A DNA stretch of 64,000 nucleotides from Streptomyces sp. NBC_01235 (GTDB lineage Bacteria > Actinomycetota > Actinomycetes > Streptomycetales > Streptomycetaceae), in assembly GCF_035989285.1 (NCBI RefSeq), contig NZ_CP108513.1:4836001-4900000 (forward strand), in the 5' to 3' direction. The notes under the pieces were generated by a model, which did no database searches, had not been told where the DNA came from, and worked only from the letters and a program-made list of their open reading frames with translations. Every line of letters begins with the position of its first letter. The stretch's first letter is position 1. Shown in pieces: positions 17,765 to 25,914 of the stretch. A program made the translations under genes and the position numbers.

Positions 17765-17920
17765 TACGGGGCTGCACCGCCGCAACCCTCAGCCCTGCAC
17801 CCGCACTGCACCGCCGCCCCCCTCAGCCCTGCACCCCCACGGACCCGCGCCAACCCTCAGCCCTGCACCCCCACGGACCCGCGCCAACCCTCAGCCCTGC
17901 ACCGGCACTCCTCAGCCGTG
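17765..17920. repeat. Tandem repeat between rsmA and the Rpf gene, 34-bp core unit
   Basis: Two full copies of a 34-bp unit starting CTCAGCCCTGCACCCCC (17822-17855 and 17856-17889), flanked by partial copies sharing CTCAGCCCTGCACC. The block fills almost the whole 171-bp gap between the rsmA start and the Rpf stop. Confidence 0.8.
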
Positions 17921-19399
17921 CAGCCGCTTCCCGCAGTGCGGCCAGGGGCTCGCCCCGCGTCGTACGTACAGCTTCTTCGCGCGGTACGTCTGTTCCATCG
18001 CCGGGGCGTCCTGGGGCCGCCCGCTGCCGCCGAGGCTGTGCCAGGTGTGGGTGTCGAACTGGTACAGCCCGCCGTAGGTGCCCGAGGGGTCGACGGCGTG
18101 GGGCCGGCCGCCCGACTCGCAGGCAGCGAGGCCATGCCAGTCCAGGCCCTCGGCGCCCCGCACGGAGGGCGGCTTCGGCTTCGTCCCGACCTTCACCACC
18201 TGGTCGCGCGGCTCGCTCACGACCTCGCTGCGGATCCGCCTCGGCTTCTGCTTCACGCCGTTGACGACGCGCAGGGAGTACGTGTCCCGCCGCAGCCCGG
18301 TCTGTCCGGCCTGCTCCACCACCTCCGTGCCCTTGAACAGCGAGGGGTCGTCGGTGCGGCGCACGTCGAACGGGATCGCCTCCTCGCGCACCTCCTTGGT
18401 GCCGGTGATCCGCAGCACGGTGACCGTCTGCCCGTCGCGCGGGAAGCTGCCGGGCGCGACGGAGGTGGTGTCCTGGCCGCGCAGGGTGATCCCGGCCGCC
18501 CGCACCGCCTCGCGCACGGTCGCCACGTTGGTGCGGATGGTGCGGGCCCGGCCGTCGGCCAGGACGGTGACGGCGCGCTCGGTGCGCACGTCCAGCGCGA
18601 GTCCCGCGCGTCCGATGCGCTGGGCTCGCGAGACGGACATGTACGCGCCCTCCGCACGCACCCCCAGCTGCCGGAGCGCCTCGTCCACCGAGCGGGCGGT
18701 CGTCCACAGGTCGTGCCGTTGTCCGTCGAGGGTGAGCCGGACGGGGCGCCCGTAGCGGACGGCGATCTCGTCGCCGCTGGTGATCTCCGCGCCCGGGGCG
18801 GGCGACACCATGTCGTGCGCTCCCACCCGCACGCCCTCCTCCGCGAGGAGTTCGGTCACGTCGTCGGCAAAGGTGTGCAGGGTGCGCGGCTTGCCGTCGA
18901 CGGTCAGTTCGACCGCCTTGTCCTCGGCGACGAAGGCGGTGGTGCCGCCGGCCAGGAACGCCACGACGAGGGCCTGTGGGAGGAGGCGGCGCATCGTGGA
19001 CTCCGGGCGCTCGGCGCCCCGCGCCCGGCGCCGGCGCGCGGCCCGTCCTGTCGCGTGCCGCCCCCGCCACGCAAACGGCGGGTCGGGCAGCAGCCGCACC
19101 GGCTTCGGCAGCACGAGCGTCGCGGGCGGCTCGGACGGCAAGGGAGCCGGGGGCGGCGGGGGCGGCAGGGGCGGCGGGGGCGGTGCCCCGTACGCCTCGT
19201 GGGCCTCATACGCCCCGTACTTCCCGTACGCCTCGTACCGTTCGTACCCCTCGTACGTCTCGTACGCGGGCCGGTACGTGTCGTCGTAGGTCCCGGGCGC
19301 CGCGTACACGCCGTACGCGACCGTCTCCGCGTTGTGCAGGTCGACGTACGATCCGCCACCGCCGTACGGCTCGTACTCGAGGTGCTGCGAGTTGCTCAC
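17912..19399 (-). CDS. Resuscitation-promoting factor, RpfB-like, with long N-terminal extension
   Basis: About 495 residues from the GTG at 19399, with GGAG 7 bases upstream. Order: a cytoplasmic-type N-terminus of about 135 residues rich in Tyr, Glu and Gly (PAYETYEGYERYEAYGKYGAY) ending in a poly-Pro stretch; one membrane anchor (LLPQALVVAFLAGGTTAFV); three DUF348 modules (VELTVDGKPRTLHT, VRLTLDGQRHDLWT, VTVLADGRARTIRT); a G5 domain (ITGTKEVREEAIPF...); and a C-terminal Rpf lysozyme-like domain with catalytic Glu in GLAACESGG. RpfB-type enzymes cleave peptidoglycan and help dormant cells or spores wake. Neighbours tatD, rsmA and ispE match the usual rpfB locus. Confidence 0.93.
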   Translation of the reverse strand: MSNSQHLEYEPYGGGGSYVDLHNAETVAYGVYAAPGTYDDTYRPAYETYEGYERYEAYGKYGAYEAHEAYGAPPPPPLPPPPPPAPLPSEPPATLVLPKPVRLLPDPPFAWRGRHATGRAARRRRARGAERPESTMRRLLPQALVVAFLAGGTTAFVAEDKAVELTVDGKPRTLHTFADDVTELLAEEGVRVGAHDMVSPAPGAEITSGDEIAVRYGRPVRLTLDGQRHDLWTTARSVDEALRQLGVRAEGAYMSVSRAQRIGRAGLALDVRTERAVTVLADGRARTIRTNVATVREAVRAAGITLRGQDTTSVAPGSFPRDGQTVTVLRITGTKEVREEAIPFDVRRTDDPSLFKGTEVVEQAGQTGLRRDTYSLRVVNGVKQKPRRIRSEVVSEPRDQVVKVGTKPKPPSVRGAEGLDWHGLAACESGGRPHAVDPSGTYGGLYQFDTHTWHSLGGSGRPQDAPAMEQTYRAKKLYVRRGASPWPHCGKRLHG

Positions 19400-19560
19400 G
19401 CCGACACTCCAGGGGGTGGGGTCCGGATCGGGCCCCCAGAACCTAGCGGAGCGACCGTCACTCTCCAAAGTGGCACGGCTACCGAGAGTTGTGTTCGATG
19501 GGTTCGGGGTGGGCGTCGGGATGGGATCGAGGTGGCGTCCAGGTGGGGGGCGGCTCGCGG

Positions 19561-20451
19561 TCAGTAGGCGAACGCGCGTGCCGTGTTCGCGGCGAGAGCG
19601 GTGGCCAGGGTGTCCTCGTCGATGTCCCGTACGGCGGCCATGGCACGCACCGTGACCGGGATGAGATACGGGGCGTTGGGCCGTCCGCGGTAGGGCGCCG
19701 GAGTCAGGAACGGGGCGTCGGTCTCCACCAGGAGCAGCTCCAGGGGGGCCACGGCGACGGCGTCCCGCAGGTTCTGGGCGTTCTTGAAGGTGACGTTGCC
19801 GGCGAAGGACATGAAGTATCCGGCGCGGGCGCAGATCTCGGCCATCTCGGCGTCACCGGAGTAGCAGTGGAAGACGGTGCGCTCGGGAGCGCCCTCCTCC
19901 TTCAGGACCCGCAGGACGTCCGCGTGGGCGTCGCGGTCGTGGATGACGAGCGCCTTGCCGTGCCGCTTGGCGATCTCGATGTGGGCGCGGAAGGACCTCT
20001 CCTGGGCTTCCTTGCCCTCGGGGCCGGTGCGGAAGTAGTCGAGTCCGGTCTCGCCGACACCCTTGACGTGCACAAGCGCGGCCAGGCGGTCGATCTCGGC
20101 GAGCGCCTCTTCGAGCGCCTGCGCGCCGCCCGGCGTCCGCGCGCCCTGGCGGGACCAGCCGTCGGGGTCGCCGTGCACGATGCGCGGCGCCTCGTTCGGG
20201 TGCAGGGCGACAGCGGCGTGGACGCTGTCGTGCGCCGCCGCCGTCTCGGCCGCCCACCGGGAGCCCCGTACGTCGCAGCCGACCTGGACGACCGTCGTCA
20301 CGCCGACCGAGGAGGCTTTCGCGAGGGCCTCCTCCACCGTGCCCGACTGCATGTCGAGGTGGGTGTGCGAGTCGGCGACCGGCACCCCGAGGGGGGCCGG
20401 AAGCGGCGGCGCGGCGCTGTTGTCGGCGTTCTTGCCGGCGTTCGAAGACAT
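19561..20451 (-). CDS. TatD family metal-dependent hydrolase
   Basis: 296 residues with the TIM-barrel metal motifs of TatD/YcfH proteins: VADSHTHLDM near residue 28, VKGVGETGLDYF, LVIHDRDAHADVL, FHCYSG and LLVETDAPFL. These supply the His/Glu/Asp ligands of the two-metal site. TatD-like proteins are cytoplasmic 3'-5' nucleases or D-aminoacyl-tRNA deacylase-related hydrolases. The ATG at 20451 follows the stop of the small zinc-ribbon gene by 35 bp, so the two are probably co-transcribed. Synteny with rpf and rsmA downstream is typical for actinobacteria. Confidence 0.93.
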   Translation of the reverse strand: MSSNAGKNADNSAAPPLPAPLGVPVADSHTHLDMQSGTVEEALAKASSVGVTTVVQVGCDVRGSRWAAETAAAHDSVHAAVALHPNEAPRIVHGDPDGWSRQGARTPGGAQALEEALAEIDRLAALVHVKGVGETGLDYFRTGPEGKEAQERSFRAHIEIAKRHGKALVIHDRDAHADVLRVLKEEGAPERTVFHCYSGDAEMAEICARAGYFMSFAGNVTFKNAQNLRDAVAVAPLELLLVETDAPFLTPAPYRGRPNAPYLIPVTVRAMAAVRDIDEDTLATALAANTARAFAY

Positions 20452-20486
20452 GCCCCGATCCTACGAAAGGGGCACGCCCCGCTCGG

Positions 20487-20891
20487 CTAGCCGGCCTTGC
20501 GGAAGGGGTGCAGGAGATCGGACAGGTGCCAGTGGTGGTCCTGCTCCCCGGCCCGCTCCTCGGCCGCCGTCACCGGTGCCTCGGCCGGGCCCGCCGTGGG
20601 CGCCTTGCGCTGACGCGCCGCGCTGAGCACCGACGAGACCTGTCCCGCCCGCATGATGCGCACGATGTGGCCGTCGCAGTTCTGGCACGCGGGGTGGCTC
20701 AGCGGGGACGGCACGACCCGGCCGTTCGTCACGTAGAGGACGAATTCGTGGCCGTCGGCGTCGATGTGGTGCTCTATCTCGTACGACTGTTCCCAGCCGT
20801 GCCCGCAGCGCATGCAGGCGAAGGAGTACGACTCGTCGACGACGGCGCTCGCGCCGCTCCGGAGGCCGGTCTGCCCTGTGATCTCACTCAT
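20487..20891 (-). CDS. Small zinc-ribbon protein of unknown function
   Basis: 134 residues from the ATG at 20891, with AGGAG 5 bases upstream. Two Cys pairs, FACMRCGHGW and HPACQNCDGHIV, frame a beta-rich segment containing HEFVLYVTNGRVVPSPL and should bind one zinc. The C-terminus (QDHHWHLSDLLHPF) is His-rich. There is no signal peptide or membrane helix. It precedes tatD on the same strand. The arrangement is common in Streptomyces, but I know of no assigned role; rRNA or tRNA-related work is possible from the neighbours. Confidence 0.8.
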   Translation of the reverse strand: MSEITGQTGLRSGASAVVDESYSFACMRCGHGWEQSYEIEHHIDADGHEFVLYVTNGRVVPSPLSHPACQNCDGHIVRIMRAGQVSSVLSAARQRKAPTAGPAEAPVTAAEERAGEQDHHWHLSDLLHPFRKAG

Positions 20892-21234
20892 GCCAGCTCC
20901 TGCTGTCCGCTGGACAAGCGCTCCCGGCGCGGGAGTTCCCCCCTGAACGCCCTTGGGAGCGAGGGACGGGTGCGTCCCTGCCACCAGTGGACGCCTTGCA
21001 CCGGTCCGAATGCATCAGGCCTGTGCACTGTTGGAGGCGATTTGGACTTTCCTTGCCAAAGCAGCCTCACGGACGGGGTTGGGCTTTGCCTTCGACGCCA
21101 GCCCTTTGCCCGCACATGGGGCGCACGCTCAGACGACATGCGCCCTGCTCAGAGGGGGTGTGAGCCCCTTCACAACGTCCCGGCAACAGCGGTCACAGTC
21201 GCGCGGCCGTTCCTCACGAACCGTTGGCCGTTCC
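20892..21234. other. Intergenic stretch between rsmI and the zinc-ribbon gene
   Basis: No gene supported. Both flanking genes read on the minus strand, so the promoter of the zinc-ribbon/tatD operon should lie here. A minus-strand frame of 83 codons ends with an ATGA overlap at the zinc-ribbon start, but its codon use and basic composition argue against a real gene. Confidence 0.5.
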
Positions 21235-22131
21235 TCACAATCCCCTGGCGTTCTTCACCGCCACCACCGCGTCGAAGACCTCCCGCTTGGGCAGTCCCGC
21301 CTCCGCCGCCACCGCCGCGATGGCCTCCTTGCGGCGCTCGCCGGCCTCCTCGCGCACCCGCACCCGACGCACCAGCTCGGCCGCGTCGAGCTCCTCGGGC
21401 CCGCGCTCGGGCGCCCCGGTGACGACGACGGTGATCTCGCCGCGCACGCCCTCGGCCGCCCACTCCGCCAGCTCGCCGAGCGGGCCGCGCCTGACCTCCT
21501 CGTACGTCTTGGTCAGCTCACGGCACACCGCGGCCCGCCGGTCGGCGCCGAACACCTCGGCCATCGCGGCGAGGGTGTCGTCGAGCCGGTGGGGCGCCTC
21601 GAAGTAGACGAGCGTGCGCCGCTCCTCCGCGACCTCGCGCAGCCGCGACAGCCGCTCCCCCGCCTTCCTCGGCAGGAACCCCTCGAAGCAGAACCGGTCG
21701 ACGGGCAGCCCGGACAGGGCCAGCGCGGTGAGCACCGCGGACGGGCCGGGGACGGCGGTGACGCGGACGTCCTGCTCCACGGCAGCGGCGACCAGCCGGT
21801 ACCCGGGGTCGGAGACCGACGGCATCCCGGCGTCGGTGACGAGCAGCACCCGCGCGCCCTTCACGAGCTCCTCGACCAGCTCGGGTGTACGGGCGGACTC
21901 GTTGCCCTCGAAGTAGGACACGACCCGCCCCTTGGGCGTCACCCCCAGCGCCTGGGTCAGCCGCCGCAGCCGCCGGGTGTCCTCGGCGGCGATGACGTCG
22001 GCCCCGGCCAGCTCCTCGGCGAGCCGGGGCGGGGCGTCGGAGACGTCACCGATGGGGGTACCGGCGAGAACAAGGATTCCGGGCGCGGTTGCCGGTGGGG
22101 CTGCGGGCGTGCTTCGGGGTGCGGCTGTCAC
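21235..22131 (-). CDS. rsmI: 16S rRNA (cytidine1402-2'-O)-methyltransferase
   Basis: 298 residues of the tetrapyrrole-methylase fold used by RsmI. Seen are ILVLAGTPIGDVSDAPPRL, the ADVIAAEDTRRLRRLTQ block, LVTDAGMPSVSDPGYRLVAAA, VPGPSAVLTALALSGLP and FEGFLPRK; these are signature RsmI segments that bind SAM and the rRNA. The start is the GTG at 22131. Divergent from pmt across only 73 bp, so the two promoters must overlap or abut. The C-terminal tail (LPKREVFDAVVAVKNARGL) ends in the usual small helical domain. Confidence 0.95.
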   Translation of the reverse strand: MTAAPRSTPAAPPATAPGILVLAGTPIGDVSDAPPRLAEELAGADVIAAEDTRRLRRLTQALGVTPKGRVVSYFEGNESARTPELVEELVKGARVLLVTDAGMPSVSDPGYRLVAAAVEQDVRVTAVPGPSAVLTALALSGLPVDRFCFEGFLPRKAGERLSRLREVAEERRTLVYFEAPHRLDDTLAAMAEVFGADRRAAVCRELTKTYEEVRRGPLGELAEWAAEGVRGEITVVVTGAPERGPEELDAAELVRRVRVREEAGERRKEAIAAVAAEAGLPKREVFDAVVAVKNARGL

Positions 22132-22204
22132 GTTTCCATCCTCGCAGGACCCGCACAGGCCCCAAGCACGGGACTCACACAGACCTGTTCCCTACGATGG
22201 CGCG

Positions 22205-23956
22205 GTGACCAGTACCGCGTCCTCCATGGACTCCACGGACTACCGGCCGGACGGGCCGCCGCACGATCAGCGGCCGGCATGGCAGCAGCGGCTGCGCCGT
22301 TTCGGATACATGGCGGAGCCCTCCGCCGACGTCCGTGAGCGGCTGATGCCGCCGTTCGCGCAGCCCAGTCCGCGGTTGTGGCAGGCGCTCGGCGTCCCGC
22401 ACCGGTGGGCGGAGCGGATCGTGCGCTGGTCGTCCTGGGGCGGTCCGCTGCTGGTCACGCTGATGGCGGGCGTGATGCGGTTCTGGAACCTGGGCAGCCC
22501 CAAGGCGGTGATATTCGACGAGACGTACTACGCCAAGGACGCGTGGGCGGTCGTCCACCGCGGGTTCGAGGTCAACTGGGACAAGAACGCCAACGACGTC
22601 ATCCTCTCCTCGGGCGGCCATGTCCCGATCCCGACGGACGCGGCGTACGTCGTGCATCCGCCGGTCGGCAAGTACGTGATCGGGCTGGGCGAACTGATCT
22701 TCGGGTTCGACCCGTACGGCTGGCGGTTCATGACCGCCGTGCTGGGAACCCTGTCCGTCTTCCTGCTGTGCCGGATCGGCCGCCGTATCTTCCGCTCCAC
22801 GTTCCTGGGCTGCCTGGCCGGCGCCCTGATGGCCGTGGACGGGCTGCACTTCGTGATGAGCCGCACCGCGCTGCTCGACGGGGTGCTGATGTTCTTCGTG
22901 CTGGCGGCGTTCGGCTGCCTGGTGGCCGACCGGGACCGGGCCCGCGCGAAACTGGCCGCCGCGCTCCAGCCGGACGCGGACGGCCGCTACCGCCCGGACG
23001 CGCACATCGCCGAGACCACCCGCATCGGATTCCGCCCCTGGCGCTGGGGCGCGGGCCTGATGCTGGGCCTGGCCATCGGCACGAAGTGGAACGGCCTGTA
23101 CATCCTGGTCGCGTTCTGCCTGATGGCGGTGTTGTGGGACGTCGGTTCGCGCAAGGTGGCGGGCGCCCGCCGCCCGTACCTGGCGGTGCTGAAGCGCGAC
23201 ACGGGCTTCGCGTTCCTGGCCACCGTCCCGGTCGCGCTGGCCACCTATGTGGCGTCGTGGACGGGCTGGATCCTCTCCGCCACCGACGGCTCCGGCGGTT
23301 ACTACCGCAACTGGGCGGCCACCGACGGCAAGGGCGGCAACTGGACGTGGCTGTTCCCCGACTGGTGGCGCAGCCTGTGGCACTACGAGCACGAGGTGTA
23401 CGAGTTCCACACCCACCTCACCTCGCCGCACACGTACCAGTCGAACCCGTGGAGCTGGCTCGTCCTGGGCCGCCCGGTCTCGTACTTCTACGAGTCCCCC
23501 GCGCCCGGCGCGGACGGCTGTCCGTCCGACGCGGGCGAGAAGTGCGCGCGGGAGGTCCTGGCCATCGGCACCCCGCTGCTGTGGTGGGCGGCCTGCTTCG
23601 CCCTCGCCTATGTTTTGTGGCGCTGGCTCTTCCGCCGCGACTGGCGGGCGGGCGCGATCGTCTGCGGCATCGCGGCCGGCTACCTGCCGTGGTTCCTGTA
23701 CCAGGAACGCACGATCTTCCTCTTCTACGCGGTCGTCTTCCTTCCCTTCCTCTGCCTGGCGGTGGCGATGATGATCGGCGCGATCATCGGCCCACCGGGT
23801 TCGAGCGACACGCGCCGCGTCGCGGGGGCGACGGGCGCGGGCGTCCTCGTCCTGCTCATCGCGTGGAACTTCATCTACTTCTGGCCCCTGTACACGGGCA
23901 CGGCGATCCCGATTGACAACTGGCGTTCACGTATGTGGTTGGACACCTGGGTCTAA
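22205..23956 (+). CDS. pmt: Dolichyl/polyprenyl-phosphate-mannose protein O-mannosyltransferase
   Basis: 583 residues, a multi-pass membrane protein of the PMT (GT39) family that moves mannose from polyprenyl-phosphate-mannose to Ser/Thr of secreted proteins. The catalytic Asp-Glu pair is in the first outer loop (AVIFDETYYAKDAW). Further family blocks are DAAYVVHPPVGKYVIG, GWRFMTAVLGTLSV and a C-terminal RTIFLFYAVVFLPF segment. The start is the GTG at 22205; TACGAT at 22193-22198 would be a well-placed -10 for a leaderless mRNA. In S. coelicolor Pmt is needed for infection by phage phiC31. Likely substrates are nearby exported proteins. Confidence 0.93.
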   Translation: MTSTASSMDSTDYRPDGPPHDQRPAWQQRLRRFGYMAEPSADVRERLMPPFAQPSPRLWQALGVPHRWAERIVRWSSWGGPLLVTLMAGVMRFWNLGSPKAVIFDETYYAKDAWAVVHRGFEVNWDKNANDVILSSGGHVPIPTDAAYVVHPPVGKYVIGLGELIFGFDPYGWRFMTAVLGTLSVFLLCRIGRRIFRSTFLGCLAGALMAVDGLHFVMSRTALLDGVLMFFVLAAFGCLVADRDRARAKLAAALQPDADGRYRPDAHIAETTRIGFRPWRWGAGLMLGLAIGTKWNGLYILVAFCLMAVLWDVGSRKVAGARRPYLAVLKRDTGFAFLATVPVALATYVASWTGWILSATDGSGGYYRNWAATDGKGGNWTWLFPDWWRSLWHYEHEVYEFHTHLTSPHTYQSNPWSWLVLGRPVSYFYESPAPGADGCPSDAGEKCAREVLAIGTPLLWWAACFALAYVLWRWLFRRDWRAGAIVCGIAAGYLPWFLYQERTIFLFYAVVFLPFLCLAVAMMIGAIIGPPGSSDTRRVAGATGAGVLVLLIAWNFIYFWPLYTGTAIPIDNWRSRMWLDTWV

Positions 23957-24019
23957 CAATTCCGGAAACTGCCGCCCCTTGCGCCACCCTTTCCCCTTAC
24001 TGTGAGCCTGAGAAGAGCT

Positions 24020-24037
24020 TTCTGAACACGTTCAGAA
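24020..24037. promoter_or_regulatory. Perfect 18-bp palindrome upstream of the first PBP gene
   Basis: TTCTGAAC-AC-GTTCAGAA: two 8-base arms around a 2-base centre, 46 bases before the ATG at 24084. It resembles a dimeric repressor site. The central GAAC(2)GTTC spacing differs from the actinobacterial LexA box, which has four bases between the half-sites. The regulator is unknown. Confidence 0.65.
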
Positions 24038-24083
24038 TGTGCCCGCGAGGGCATCCACGGGGTAAACGGGGAGGGTGCACAGC

Positions 24084-25721
24084 ATGCACAAGGGGGCCAA
24101 GGCAGCCATAGTCGGGTCGGTCTTCGCCGTGATGGTGGGCGGGGCCGGGTACGGCGCCTTCAACATCGTGAACGCGCTGAACGAGGACGGCGGCGGTGGC
24201 GGCGGTTCGGGATCGAGCGAGCCGGTGGCCGTGAAGACCGGGCCGCCGAGCGGTTCCGAGGTGAAGGACACGAGCGGCAAGTTCTTCGCCGCCTGGGAGA
24301 AGGGGCAGGCAGCGGCCGCCGCCCAGCTCACCAACAACGCGGCGAAGGCCGAGCCGCTGCTGGCCTCGTACGGCCAGGCCGCGCACATCACCGGCGTGAA
24401 GATCACACCGGGTGCGGCGGCCGGCGACAGCGTGCCGTTCAGCGTCAGGGCGACGGTGTCGTACGACGGGAAGTCCAAGCCGCTCGTCTACAAGAGCCGG
24501 CTCACCGTCGTGCGAGGGGTCACCACCGGGAAGGCGCTGGTGGACTGGCAGCCGTCGGTCGTCCATCCCGGGCTGAAGGACATGGACGACACGCTGGTCA
24601 CGGGTGAGTCGGCGGCACCGCCGATCGAGGCCGTGGACCGTGACGGCAACGTCCTGACGAAGGAGAAGTACCCCTCCCTGGGGCCGATCCTGGACCAGTT
24701 GCGCGCCAAGTACGGGAAAGAGGCGGGCGGCACGGCGAGCGTCGAGCTGGCGATCCACCACGCCACCCCGGACACCGCCGACACCCCGCTGATGACCCTC
24801 GCCGAGGGCAAGGCGGGCAAGCTGCCCACGACGCTCAGCGCCGGAGTGCAGGCGGCGGCGGAGAAGGCGGTGCAGAAGTACGCCCAGTCGTCGGTGGTGG
24901 CCGTCAAGCCGAGCACCGGCGAGGTGCTGGCCGTCGCCAACCACCGGACGGACGGCTGGAACGCCGCGTTCCTCGGGGAGGTCGCGCCCGGCTCCACCAT
25001 GAAGATCATCAGCGCGGCCACCCTCATCGACAGCGGGCTCACCACCGCGAACGGCCCCGCGCCCTGCCCGCCCTCGGCCGTCTCGGAGAGCCAGACCTTC
25101 CAGAACCTCAAGGGCATGAAGCCGAACGAGAGCGCGACGCTCTCCGAGAGCTTCGCGCGCTCCTGCAACACGGCGTTCGTGAAGTTCGCGGACTCGGTGA
25201 AGGTCGACTCGCTGACCAACGAGGCCCGCGACCGTTTCGGGATCGGCCTCGACTGGCAGACCGGCGTCCCGTCCTTCGACGGCTCCGTGCCGGCCGCCGG
25301 CGGCCCGGACACCGCGGCCGGACTGATCGGCCAGGGCAAGGTCCAGATGAACCCGCTGAACATGGCGTCGGTGACGGCGACCGCGATGACGGGCTCCTTC
25401 CGGCAGCCGGTGGTCGTGCCGCTCGGCCTCGACGACCGTGAACCGGCACAGGCGCGCGGGCTGTCGTCGAGCACCGTGCAGCAGCTGCGCTCCATGATGA
25501 ACCGCACCGCGACCAGCGGGACCGCGGCCGAGGTGATGGCCGGGCTCAGCGGCAGGATCGGCGCGAAGACCGGTTCCGCCGAGGTCGACGGGCAGACGAA
25601 GTCCGACAGTTGGTTCACCGGTTACCGCAATGACATCGCGGCGGCGGCGATGACCCAGGACGGCGGTCACGGCGTCGACGCGTCCGGCCCGATCGTGGTG
25701 GAGGTGCTGCGGGCGGGCTGA
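24084..25721 (+). CDS. Penicillin-binding protein (NTF2-like domain plus transpeptidase), copy 1
   Basis: 545 residues from the ATG at 24084, with GGGAGG 9 bases upstream. A short N-terminal membrane anchor (AAIVGSVFAVMVGGAGYGAF) is followed by a Gly-rich linker, an NTF2-like MecA_N-type domain (about 55-180), a dimerisation region, and a transpeptidase with all three active-site motifs: S304-TMK, S360-CN and K495-TG. It should cross-link peptidoglycan outside the membrane. Class B, without a glycosyltransferase domain. A paralogue follows at once and ssgE comes next, which suggests a role in sporulation or branching wall growth, as inferred for the S. coelicolor homologues. Confidence 0.92.
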   Translation: MHKGAKAAIVGSVFAVMVGGAGYGAFNIVNALNEDGGGGGGSGSSEPVAVKTGPPSGSEVKDTSGKFFAAWEKGQAAAAAQLTNNAAKAEPLLASYGQAAHITGVKITPGAAAGDSVPFSVRATVSYDGKSKPLVYKSRLTVVRGVTTGKALVDWQPSVVHPGLKDMDDTLVTGESAAPPIEAVDRDGNVLTKEKYPSLGPILDQLRAKYGKEAGGTASVELAIHHATPDTADTPLMTLAEGKAGKLPTTLSAGVQAAAEKAVQKYAQSSVVAVKPSTGEVLAVANHRTDGWNAAFLGEVAPGSTMKIISAATLIDSGLTTANGPAPCPPSAVSESQTFQNLKGMKPNESATLSESFARSCNTAFVKFADSVKVDSLTNEARDRFGIGLDWQTGVPSFDGSVPAAGGPDTAAGLIGQGKVQMNPLNMASVTATAMTGSFRQPVVVPLGLDDREPAQARGLSSSTVQQLRSMMNRTATSGTAAEVMAGLSGRIGAKTGSAEVDGQTKSDSWFTGYRNDIAAAAMTQDGGHGVDASGPIVVEVLRAG

Positions 25722-25780
25722 ACCGGCGTCTCTGTAGCAGCGCCTCCGCAACGGCACAGCCGCACCGGTGCAGAGGTGGC

Positions 25781-25800
25781 TGACGTCACACATGACGTCA
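25781..25800. promoter_or_regulatory. Twin TGACGTCA palindromes upstream of the second PBP gene
   Basis: Two identical 8-bp palindromes, TGACGTCA, at 25781-25788 and 25793-25800, separated by CACA. They lie 115 bases upstream of the GTG start and just before a possible -10 (TAGGGT, about 25819-25824), so a bound protein would cover the -35 region. Regulator unknown. Confidence 0.55.
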
Positions 25801-25914
25801 CTCCCACAGGACGGGACTCTAGGGTGGTTGCCGTCGTTGGGGTCAGTGAGGGCAACGAGGGCAGCGGGGCGGGAGGGCAGGTCCCTGGCCCCTGGGGATC
25901 CGGAGGATCTGGCA

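Noticed and set aside
14658..18077. Long plus-strand open frame across the ankyrin, ispE and rsmA genes
   Set aside because: Antisense to three well-recognised genes; no ribosome site and no recognisable domain.
20888..21139. 83-codon minus-strand frame ending with ATGA at the zinc-ribbon start
   Set aside because: Very basic, irregular composition and no ribosome site; the overlap is probably chance.
24020..24037. LexA (SOS) box before the first PBP gene
   Set aside because: The GAAC and GTTC half-sites are 2 bases apart, not the 4 found in the actinobacterial SOS box.
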